Shown: piece after piece, positions 12,317 to 24,300 of the stretch
How positions within the stretch are numbered: position 1 is the stretch's first letter
How the letters are laid out: each line of letters opens with the position of its first letter
Assembly: GCA_036172665.1 (NCBI GenBank)
Contig: CM069870.1
Coordinates: 66,340,212 to 66,404,211 of the forward strand
DNA from: Prosopocoilus inquinatus
Taxonomy: Eukaryota > Arthropoda > Insecta > Coleoptera > Lucanidae
Direction: 5' to 3'
Length of the DNA: 64,000 bases
Translations under genes and position numbers: made by a program
Notes under the pieces: generated by a model
The model's input: the letters and a program-made list of their open reading frames with translations, nothing else
Told to the model about the DNA's origin: nothing
Database searches by the model: none

Positions 12317-15300
12317 TTATTTTAGTTCGTTTTTGAAATTGAATATATTTTTAGAATATGTTTAAAAAATTTCCTTGTCAAAGAACGAAAACTGAACTCA
12401 AGAATTTTATATTTGTAGTGGACGTGACTCTCATACCATGTTATTTATGAAGACAGCAGGTGTGAAAAATGTGAGTTGTGGGGTGGGTAACTTACATAAC
12501 AAAAAAAGGAGGCAGGTAGAGAAGCAGAGGGAACGAAGATTCTTCATGTGCCGGCTTGTTTGGCCTTTTCAAAAAAATGCACATTTAAAATTGATGGGTT
12601 ATAATTTTTCTTATTTTTCTTTATTACATTTTGTATTTATTATTTACTGTTTTTTTTTTATTTTTTTTAAATTTTATTTTCATTTATTTATGCTGTTATT
12701 AATTTTTGTTTATTATGTTCATGTATTTGTTTACTAAAAATTTGTTTCCATTAATTTTGATAATTTGTAGTTCTTCTTCGGTTTGAATTTTTTGCAGTTA
12801 CGTATAACCAATGTTGTAACAATCGTTTACAAAACCAAAAGAATTTTTTTTTATCAAAAACGCAATAATTAAATTAAATCGTTTTTCAAATAAAAAAAAT
12901 TATAAGACTGTCAAAATTAAATAAATCAATGGGTATAAATGAGTTTATGACCCCCCCCCCCCCAATTTAATGATATTTATGAAAGAAAATTCGAAAAACA
13001 AATTGAATTAATTTTATTAAAAAATAAATAAAAAAAATTATAAAAGACTGTCAAAATTAAATAAATCAATGGGTACAAATGAGTTTATGACCCCCCCCCC
13101 CCAATTTAATGATATTTATGAAAGAAAATTCGAAAAACAAATTGAATTAATTCTATTAACTAAGCGGTTCGTTTTTCAAATAAAAAAAATATATATATAA
13201 AAAAACTGTCAAAATTAAATAAAACAATGAGTACTAATGAGTTTATGACACCCAATTTAATGATAATTATGAAAGAAAAACAAATTGAATTTATTTTATT
13301 GATTAACTAAGCGGTTATATTTTATGCTTAAAATTTCCTAGTGTGTCAGAAATTGCTTGTTTTTTGATAATAAATATAATAATATAATAAGTAATATAAA
13401 ATAATTAAAACAATTCAAATTGTAATTTTAAGTCCAGACCACCAGATCGAACAGTGCATGTGAAGCCGGCCTTAATTTTACAATAACACATTTCTAAAAC
13501 GTGATACTTTATTTTTATTTTGCAGCACAAACAAGTTTTGTTTGAAAACAAATTGAAAATATTCGTCATCACTTATTTAAAAGAATGTCGTGGTTTTACA
13601 AATTTCGGTCATCCTATTTGATGTGTTGACTTACATTCGTTTATTTACTTCTTTAAATTTTTGTACGACCTTGTATTTTAACTCTCGTTCGTTTCATGTC
13701 ATGTCTTGCCATCACTTTCGCATTTTTTTTTGTGTGTGTTCATTCATTCATTCATTCATATTTGCCGCCCGCGATGTTAAAATTTTTATTTTCCGCCGCG
13801 GGCTTTACGAGAAAAAAAATGCCGTCGTAATCGCAAACGTAAACACTCGTAAGCCGCAAATTAAGATTTTAATTCCGCCTCTCCTCGTTTTGTTATTATT
13901 GTTATTAAGGACGTAGCCCTGAACTTTTCTGTGACTAAACGCATCGAAACGTAAACAGTATTTATTTTGTAATCGCCTAGTTTGCGATTATTAATTCGTT
14001 AACGGTAGATGATTTGTTATTTATTAGCAAAGCTTTGAAACGTACACAAGATTAATTAGCGCATTTTAAATGCGTTACGTATTAATAGAAAAATTAAGGC
14101 CGGTTCCACACACACACACAGGCATCGATGGCAAATATGCAATAACCCAAAATTAGGGTCGGTTCCACACACACAGGCATCGATAGGAAATATGCAATAA
14201 TCCAAAATTAGGGCCGGTTCCACACACCCACACATCGATTTCAAACGCGCTGTAATCAAAACTTAAGGCCGGTTACACACACACTCACACCAGTCGATCG
14301 GATGATTTGAACATTATTTGATATAGATACTTCTATGATTATCTGAAATTGATTTTTTTTTAAATTTATTTATTTATACTTCAGTTGCATCAGTGTTGGT
14401 TTTATTTTAAAAAATGTATTATATAAATGTATAACAGATTTTTTGCACGATTGGACAAACCAAAAGAAATATGTACCTGCTTAAAACAGAACAAACCGAT
14501 GAATAAATTTGTCACGAGTTAGTTGGATTGCAGTGAGCATCCTTTGGACAGCTGTTCCAGCTCTATTTAAGGTCTCCTCAGCAAGGTAATAAATTAGAAT
14601 CGCTCATTAACTCAATCAAAACTGATTATGTAATGAATAAATTCTAAATTCTCTTCTTTGTTTCAATTTATGTCCGCTTTATTTATTTCGATGTTTTGCT
14701 TTTTTTTTGTTTTTTCTCGGTTTCGGTATTCAATTTCTGGTTTGATTGTTGAGTGCTTTTGTTTCTATTTTTTCATTTATTTTTTGACGTTAATGTGACA
14801 TTAATTTTGATATTATTTTTGACCTTTTATCATGAGTTTACAAACTCGTACTGGAAAATTATTCTTTTATACTTTTTTTGTTTTTCTTCTGATATTGTGG
14901 TCTTTCCCCGATTCTTCGTTCGTCTTTTCTTTTTTCGACTTTTTTCTAAATTTTGTTTTCCATTTTTTCGATTGATCATCAAATGTTTTTTTTTATTATT
15001 ATTATTTTTGTTCATAGGTGCCATTTACTTCGATCTTCATTTGTTTTTTCTTTTTGTGGTATTCCATTTTTAGTCAGATTGGTTTTGATTTGATCGAATG
15101 CTTTTGTTTTCATTTTTTCTGTCTCCTTCTGTGACATTGGTTCGTTTTGTTTTTCACTTGTTTTTCTTTATTGTCTGTGTAGTGTGAATTTGTTTTTAAT
15201 CATCATTTGTTTTTAATTATCATTTGTTTTATATTGGTGCTTTTCTTTTTTGTTTTTTTTTCTTTGATTTTTTTAGTTTCTGAACCTCATTTATCCATTT

Positions 15301-18300
15301 TTGTATTTTATTTGCAAAGCGCTTCTCTCAATTGTCTTTTTTGTTTCTTTTGTTCAAGTGTCATTTAGTTTGGTTTGCATTTATTTCTTTTTATCTTTTT
15401 TTTAATACGAATTTGTTTTATGTCTTCATTTGTTTCGTTTATATCTTCATTTGTTTCGTTTATGTCTTCATTTGTTCATCATGCGACGCTTTACTTTTTT
15501 GTTGCTCTGTCTTCACTCTTTCTTAAGTTTCATTTTCCATCATTTTTTTTAAGTTGATCGTGAACTGATTTCCTTTTTGATTTCCGTTTTATTTTGTTCC
15601 CCTTTTGTGGCATTCGGCTCGATTTTCATTTGTTTCTGTTTTTTACTTTTGTAGTATGCATTTGTTTTAAATCATCTATGTATTTAGTTTTGTCTAATTT
15701 TTAAACGCTTTTGTTTTCGTTTTTTGTATGCTTTTTTTTCTCTTTTGGTTCATGTTCATACTGTTGGCTGCGACCTACATCAAAATTTGCTCTATCCAGC
15801 AACTGAAGAAAGAAAAACCTCAAGCTTTTCTTTTTTTTTTAGTTGCTCTTTCTTTGACATTCACTATTTTTTGAACAGCATTTATTATTTATTTTTTTTT
15901 TTAATTTAATTAAAGTGTAAAGTGTTTTGTTTTGATTTTTTTTTATATTCATCATTCTAGGGGTATTTACTTCGATTTTCATTTGTTTCTTTTTGTCTTT
16001 TTAGTATGAATTTGCTTTACATTTTCAATTGTTCTAATGGCCATAATTTATTTTTCTTTTACTTTGTGAATTAGTTTGTTTCGTGGTTTTGCTTCTTTTT
16101 TTTTGTTTTTGTTGGGGCGTTCTTTGTTTTTCCAATCAGATCTCATGTGCTTTGCGTTGTATTTTTTCAAAATTTTATTTGAATGTGATGTGCAATTTTT
16201 TGTGTTTTATTTTTCATTTATTTTTTCAATATCAAGGTGCTTGCAGAATTATTTCTACTTTTTATTTATTTCTATTACGATCACGGCTTTTTGAAATTTT
16301 AATTTTTTCTTGTCAAATCTTTGAGATCTCGTTTGTTTTTTTTTTCTTCGATGACGACCAAAAGAAGGGAACATAAATTATGAATGAAATAATTAAAAAT
16401 AAACAAGATTAAAACGAAGAGAAATTATACGGCAAAGAAAATAAAAAATACGTTTGCTTTGGATTTTTTTTTAGCTCACGTTCGTGTCTCTTATTCTCTT
16501 TATATTATGAATTTCCTTTATATCTTCAATTGTTTTAATAATATCTAATAGTAATTTTTTTTTTGATTTCTTTTTTTCCTGACGTGAATTCTAACAATGA
16601 GAAAATACATGTTTTTAATTTGTGACGATTCCGTCAAATCAATGAATGACATTAGATTTGTTTCATCAGCATTTCGAAACCGACAAAATCAATTTACTCA
16701 ACGAAGTAGTGATGGATTTTGATAACTATCAAGTACACAACTTTGATGAGTGCATGTTTTTCGAACTGCTGCCCTGTTGGAACAAACCCATGACGACCAT
16801 TCTTTTTACTCGCGACTGTACATAGAATTATCTGGCCACGTCGCACCTACCTACCAAGAAACAAAAATAAAATGCAATTTAAACAACAATAACAACAGGT
16901 AGTAAAATCACAGTTATTTTACGAATGCAAATTTCTCATTCCTCAGGGTAATTGAACTTTGCAGACACGTTACGTCCGCCTGTTTTTGCGTAATTCAGTC
17001 GAAATTTTATTCGCAGCCGCCTTCTTGTTTTCGCGATTCCAATCTATGGTAACGAATGGCGTGCCTAAAAATTCCCCGGCAACCAGTTTCGAACGACGAA
17101 GAAGAAAGGCGTTCGTTCTGCTTTTGCGTTTCAGATTTTTAAGCTTCGATGACCTCGCGAACACTCCACGGACGCGTGCACGAAAACAACAAAACGTTTT
17201 GCATTTACCTCCCGCGGTTCTGAATTTGGTTTCCGGTAGAGCGAGCGAAGCAGTGGCGGTTCGTGATAACTTTCAGCAAAAGAGAAAGAACGAATAAATT
17301 CGGATTGCCCCGGGGCTTATCCGACGGTCCCCGACGTATGTACTTACAAATTTATAGCGTCTTCGATTGGGGAGCACAATGTGCACTGAGTGTATCTTCA
17401 ACTAGTTTTATTCTATGAGGTTAAAACGGGATGAAGATACACTCAGTGCACCTCAATCGAAAACGCTATTAAACATCTGTACAGTTCCAACATTGTATCG
17501 ATCGTGTCCATCTTCAATAGAATATGGAAGACACTGACCATTTTGTAGACCGCCCTGACGGGTCGCCGCCACTGGAGCAGAATGGAAATGGACGAGGCTC
17601 TTTCACCTGGTCGTTGAAAGTTTTGCCCGCGTAAAAAACCTCCTCCGTGTCTTTGCGACCTCGTTTTACGCTATGTAGTTTCTAGATTTAATTTTTTTTC
17701 GTCGTCTGCACTTTCGCAGCTGTAAATTAAAAATAGAAACGCCATTGCTTGTTTGTATTTACTTTTTTTTTATGTGCCTGCTCCGTTCTGTTGCAGATTC
17801 CACCAAATCGAAGATCATCGTCGAGAAACCGATCGTCGAAATCGGCGGAGATGAGATGTCCAAGGTGATCTTCGACAAGGTGAAGCACAAGCTGATTATT
17901 CCTTTCGTCAACGTGGAGAGAGACTATTACGACTGCAGTTTGGCCAACAGGTAAGGAAAAAATCACGTTTATCTTCCATTCTTTGTTCGAGTCTTTCAAT
18001 CGTTAATTCAATTTCGTTTACCTCAGAGTATTCACTATAAACCACACAGACGAATAAATTTAATTTTTATTAAGTTGGCGTTAAGTTGACATTTATGTCA
18101 ATGTTAAAGATACCGAAAGGTTAAATAAATGAGGATATCTTACAATTACGTAGCCATTATATTGCTAAATCGTTAGATAATGAAGAGTTGTTAACAAAGA
18201 AAAGAAAATCGAACGGGACTCAAGCCTTTCCCTTGCTAGTTTTTCAAAAAGTTTGTAAAATAACCCTGAAATTGCATGGGTACATTTTTCCTCAAAGACA

Positions 18301-21300
18301 GGATTATTTTAAATCCCCAATAAAATGAAATAAATTTAAAAAAGAAGTCATGCAAATAAATTTACTAATTTATAGACTTAGACTAACTGCTGGATCGTCC
18401 TTGGTTGGATATTGTTAGGATCTGAAACGGCAAATAAAAAATCATAACGCGACTTCGTAACTTCAACTTCCTTTTCCGTTTGTGGATAAATCTGAAAATT
18501 ACCACTACATACACCGGTGTAAATTGCTAAATCGTTAGTGTAATAGACAGCTGTCAAAATAGAAAAAGGAAGATTGAACGGGTCCAAGCCTGGTCCTTGC
18601 GGAATTCCAAGCTCGGTTTCTCAAAAAACCTTGCAAAATGGTACGCACTAAAACGGAATATGTATGTTTCCTCCAAAACAGTTTTCATTTAAATCCCTGA
18701 TTAAATAAAAAGAAAAATCCGAAAGTGACACAAATAAAAGTCTAGACTCATGCTCGTTCAGGTGACTAACTATTGGATCGTCCTTGGATGTTTTTAGTCG
18801 CGAAATGACTTCGTAACTTCCATAATCGTTTGTGTGTATGGGTAAAGTAGTTTACCAAAAACAAATGAAAATCGTGAGCTGTACGTGTGAACATCTGATA
18901 ATCGTAAAGCCAGTAGCAAATGACAGTCGTAAATCTGAGAACAAATGACAATCCTAAACTAAAATGTGAGAGGCTTTAGATAAACGAATTCCTCCTCAAA
19001 AAACAAATGAAAATCGTGAGCTACACGTGGGAACAAATGATAATCGTAAGACTAGTAGCAAATGACAATCGTAAATCAGGGAACAAATGACAATCGTAAC
19101 CTAAAATGGCTTTAGACAAACAAATTCCTCTTCAAAAAAACAAATGAAAATCGTGAACTATAAGGACAAATAAGAATCGTGAGTTGTACGTGGGAACAAA
19201 TAATAATCATAAGGCTACTAGCAAATGACAATCGTAAATCTGGGAACAAACGATAATCGTAAACTAAAATGTGAGAGGCTTTAGATAAACAAATTTCTCC
19301 TCAAAAAAAAAAACAAATGAAAATAGTGAACTATACGTGGGAACAAATGATAATCGTATGGCTACTAGCAAATGACAATCGTAAATCTGGGAACAAATGA
19401 TAATCGTAAACTAAAATGGCTTTAGATAAACAAATTCCTCAAAAAAAAAAACAAATGAACTATAAGAATAAAATAAATATAAATAAATGAAAATCGTGAG
19501 CTGTACGTGTGAACAAATGACAATCGTAAACCTGGGAACAAACGACAATCGTAAACTAGAACGTGAGAGACCGGCCTTATATAAACAAATTAGTTGGAAA
19601 TTTGAACCTTAGAGAAACAAATGACAATAATTCTAAAGCTACAACTGGAAATTTGGGATAGTCTTGGAAAAACAAATGTCGATCGTAAAATTAAATTTGG
19701 GGTCTTACAAAACAACTGACGATGTGGAGCATTAAACAAATCGTGAAACTAGAATTTGGAGCCTTAAAAAAAATCAAACGACAATTCTAAGGCTAGAATT
19801 TGGGAACTTCAAAAAAACAAATGCCAATCGTAAAACTAGATTCGGAATCAATTGTTCTAAAACAAATGGTTCGTAGAAGGAAAAACGAAAATACGAAACG
19901 CAGCGTGAGATTACGGGATCTCGCTTTGGAAAAGAAATGCCGATTTTAAAACCATAAAAATTTGAGATCTTGGTGAAACAAGTGACGTTCGTAAAGATTA
20001 AAGTTACAAAAGAGAAACAAATGAACAAACGGCAATCGTAAAGCTGAGCTTTGCAAACTTGAAAATAACGAGTGTTCATTAAAGAAAAAACGGTCAAGTA
20101 GGCTGTAGTAGGCTTTTGTTGTCGGGAACGCATGTCGTGATTAACATCATTTCAATTTTAACTCTGACAAGTTGATAGTTAACCTAACCAACAAAACTCG
20201 AAAGCTACGCCTGCAAATTTTTTATACTTAATATAAATATTCGGTAATAAACGTTTATTAGACAGTCTTGAAATGTCTTCTTTCAGTTAAAGTGAGGATA
20301 GAAATGCAAGTGACGCTGCACGCTAGTCGTATGAAGAACACTACGCCAGACGTTCAGAATAAATTCATAGCTATCTAGAGCGTTTTTTTAATTGAACACT
20401 CATTACAAGTGACGATCGCCAACCGAAGCGCAAGGCGGAATGCTCAAAAGTGTGATTCATTTATTTAAAAAAAAAAAAAGAAACGCGTTTACTTAGGAAA
20501 GTAAATGACAATCGTGAGGCTGGGATTTGCGGACGTGAAAAAACAAACGACAATCACGAATAAGGTGGAAACCACACAGAAACAAATGACAATCACGAAG
20601 AAGCTGGAAACCATAGAAAAACAAATGACAGTCGTTTATGAAACATATAAACGCAGACGTTACTTTTGGAAGCGGCTCACAAGAAGAAAAAATTATTGAT
20701 TAAGCCCGATTCGTTTTAGTTAAGATTGATGAAATTCTGCAAGGTTCGCAACTTCAAGCTTTGGCTTTAGCTTCCCATAAACGAAAAACAAGTGAAACAA
20801 ATAATGAAGTTCATCTGTTTTTAACGAAACAGAATCAAAATGCGCATAGAAATCTACCAATCAGAGGTCTAGAATCGTTCTTATCGAAAGAAAACAGTTG
20901 GCAAAGCGAAATAACGCAGTCCGATGAGCGTTTGTTTATCAACATTATCGTTGTAAATAAACAGAACCTTGAAAGTAAGGCGATGATTCGAAACGGTTCG
21001 GCAAATTGTGGTTTTCATTATTTGTGCACACGGCCGAAAGCAGTTACACTTTCAGCAGGAAAAACAATAAAAAAAAAAGGTCGTGAGTGAGCGTGGGGCC
21101 TTTTGCGTTAACATCGTTAATGTCAATAACAAGGCCTGTCTGGTCGAAACGTGAGCATATGGTCGTTGTTTGTGCAATGAACATTCAAGGTCACATTATT
21201 TTATCGCCCGGAAATTTGTTTAGGACGCCTGGGAACGTGTTACGCAACTTAATAATTTGGCAACCGTTGCTTTCGTTAAGTAAACAACGCGCAACGTCGG

Positions 21301-24300
21301 AGAGAAAGAATGTAATTTGTACGGTCGACAGCAAGAAATAATGGACGGTTACAGTTTCCTGTAATTTTTCTTTTCAAAATGGTAATGTTTAAATACAAAG
21401 ACTTCATAGATTTTACAAAAGTTTTGAGCTTATCAAATCTGAAAGAGGATTTCAAAATTTTTGGGTGTAAACTGTTAAAGAGAGAGAGAGAGAGAGAGAG
21501 AGAGAAATTACAGGAAACTGCGTCTACTTGTTCTCTTTGCTTTCGACTGTAATTAAGAACTGGCAACGTCGACGAGGGAACAAAGAAATCTCACAGAAAG
21601 CCAAATTTATACTTTAAAAAATAATCAATCGGTTTGAAAAGTGAATAATTAGCGATCTTTGAGGGGGCTTTATGAAAGAAATAAAGGCGAAAAAATAGTT
21701 AAATAGTTTAATGGACGATGTTGCCAAGTTATTGAAAATTTCTGTTTTTGGAGAGAACAATAAGAGAAAGGAAAATAATGTACTATACGGGGGTCCTCTT
21801 TTTTTAATTATAGTTTGAAATAAGGCCCTTGTTAAACCCAAACATTTTAAACAAATTTCCTTTTATCAACTAGCAACATAAAATTTGGGCGGCATGTCTT
21901 ACCTTTACTGTAAAATAACCTCTAAACGGGCAATGGCTTATTTTTCAGTTAAGCTAAGTCATGCCGTCCCAATTTCATAGATAAAGTTGATATATATATA
22001 TATATTTTTTAATCACTCAGAATTAGAATTGACTTTTAATGCAAGCGCAGTTACTTTTATTTAAAAAAAGAGCCTTGCTGGTTGCTTTCAGTGTCGCCAA
22101 CTTCCGATAGAAAAAGACACACTTAATCCCCTGTACCCTTAAAATTAAAATGATTTTTCTATCAAAAGGAATAAAATAAAACTATATAATTATTATAATT
22201 GTTCGGTCAAAGATCAAAGATAAAAATAGATTTAATAGTCGAGATGCAATAATTATTTGTCTTCATTTACGTAATTTTCATTCAAACTGTGTATCAAACC
22301 ATTCTTAAATTATTTTCGTAACGTAGAAATTATTTTGACGGTAATAATTATAAAAGTTTAAAAATAAAAAAAAGTGTTAAAAATTAAAAATTTATGAAAA
22401 TGTAGCTCCGCCAGCCTCAAGGCCAACCCAACCCAACTCAGCCCAACCTAATTCTGTTCGCTCGAAGCAAAAAATGAAAAAATATAGAAAAGTAAAAGTA
22501 AACAATGTAAAAAATTAAAAATAAATCAATCTCAAGGTCAGGCTAACCCCACCCAACAACTGAACTCTAGTCTGTTCAACCCAAGCAAAAAATTTTAAAA
22601 ACGCAAAAAAAAAAACAATTAAAACCGACATTGAATCGAAAACGAAATTTCCAAGTTAACCCAAACCAAGCGAACTAACTCGAATTCCTTTCAAACGGAA
22701 AAAATTAGCAAAAGCGGCCCATCTCAAGGTCAACCCAATCCAACTCTCAACAATTGAACTGTACTCTGTTCAATCAAAGCAAGAACTTTTTAAAAAATAA
22801 TTAAAATTAGATATTAAACCCGAAACGAAATTTCAAAGGAAATAAATAAAAATAAAATAATTAAGTTCGGTCCATCTCAAGGTCAACCAAATCCAACTAA
22901 ACAACTGAACTCTACTCTGTCCAAAACAAGCAAACAAAAATGTAAAAAAAAACAACAAAAACCTTAAAACCGAAAACGAAATTTCAAGGTCGACCCAATC
23001 AAACGGAACTAAATCGAACTCTTCGCAACCCAAATAAAAAAAATTAACGTAAATTAAAAGCAAAATAATTTATGCACGGATTAAAATAAGGCTCATCCAG
23101 TCTCAAGGTCAACCCAATTCAATGGAACTCAACCGGAAATAAATAAAAATAATATAATTAAGTTCGGCTCATCTCAAGGTCAATCCAATCCAACTAAACA
23201 ATTGAACTCTACTCTGTCCAAAACAAGCAAACAAAAATGTAAAAAAAAACAACAAAAACCTTAAAACCGAAAACGAAATTTCAAGGTCGACCCAATCAAA
23301 CGGAACTAAATCGAACTCTTCGCAACCCAAATAAAAAAAATTAACGTAAATTAAAAGCAAAATAATTTATGCATGGATTAAAATAAGGCTCATCCAGTCT
23401 CAAGGTCAACCCAATTCAATGGAACTCAACCGGAAATAAATAAAAATAATATAATTAAGTTCGGCTCATCTCAAGGTCAATCCAATCCAACTAAACAATT
23501 GAACTCTACTCTGTCCAAAACAAGCAAACAAAAATTAAAAAAAAAAACCTTAAAAACCTTAAAACCGAAAACGAAATTTCAAGGTCAACCCAATCAAACG
23601 GAACTAAATCGAACTCCTCTCAACCCAAATAAAAAAAATTAACGTAAATTAAAAGCAAAATAATTTATGCAAGGATTAAAATAAGGCTCATCCAGTCTCA
23701 AGGTCAACCCAATTCAACAAAAGTCAACTGACTTATTAGGTTATTATATCTACAGATCGGAATCATATATTTTGACGTCATCGTGATCTAATTATACTGT
23801 CACATGATGCACTATGGAGAACTCACGTAAGGCAATTTGAAAGTCAAAGCCCCCCCCCCCCCCCCTCTCACCGGATCATTCCGAAAAGGATGAAAACGAA
23901 TTAAAACTAAATTTGTCTTTATTTTATAAACAAAACATTCGTTAATGGTGACGTCAAAATATGTAACTCCCGTTACTGATTATATCATATTGCACTTTCT
24001 TTTAAATTTGTCCTTGTTTTATAAACAAATCATTCGTTAATGTTGACGTCAAAATATGTAATTCCCATTCCTGATTATATCACATTGTACATTCTTTTAA
24101 ATTTGTCCTTGTTTTATAAACAAATCACTCGTTAATGGTGACGTCAAAATGTGTGATTCCTATCCCTGATTATATCATATTGCACTTTCTACTACTTATT
24201 AAGTGACTTGTCGGATATACTTTGTATGTCACGTAACTCGTAACGTGTAACACAAGTAAAAAATTATAAAAAAAAAATCTAAAAGCAAAAAAAAGTTTAA

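Larger units (their letters stand above)
9214..17796 (+). other. Intron 1 of isocitrate dehydrogenase, 8.6 kb
   Basis: No host exon was recognised inside. It holds A/T-rich low-complexity DNA (ATT runs at 11095-11220, T-rich 14690-16600), the inverted Penelope sequences at 11971-12176, tandem repeats at 12890-13310 and 14096-14290, and a hairpin element at 17356-17472. The motif AAACAAATGACGATCG recurs loosely (near 10895, 11530, 11720) and resembles the array in intron 2. Confidence 0.7.

Noticed and set aside
16959..17297. 112-aa ORF rich in arginine
   Set aside because: No recognised motif, no splice or promoter support, and it lies inside intron 1; kept only as a chance ORF in a GC-richer patch.
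18857..20640. CRISPR-like appearance of repeated AACAAATGACAATCGTAA
   Set aside because: Unit lengths and spacers are irregular, the units are degenerate, and the context is a eukaryotic intron.
20505..21341. Run of three plus-strand ORFs in intron 2
   Set aside because: The first is the CAAATGACAATC array translated. The others have no recognisable domain and no consistent splice sites linking them.
22833..23360. Two near-identical minus-strand ORFs beginning [10 protein letters not shown]
   Set aside because: They are the same shadow ORF repeated by the 297-bp tandem repeat, not a gene family.
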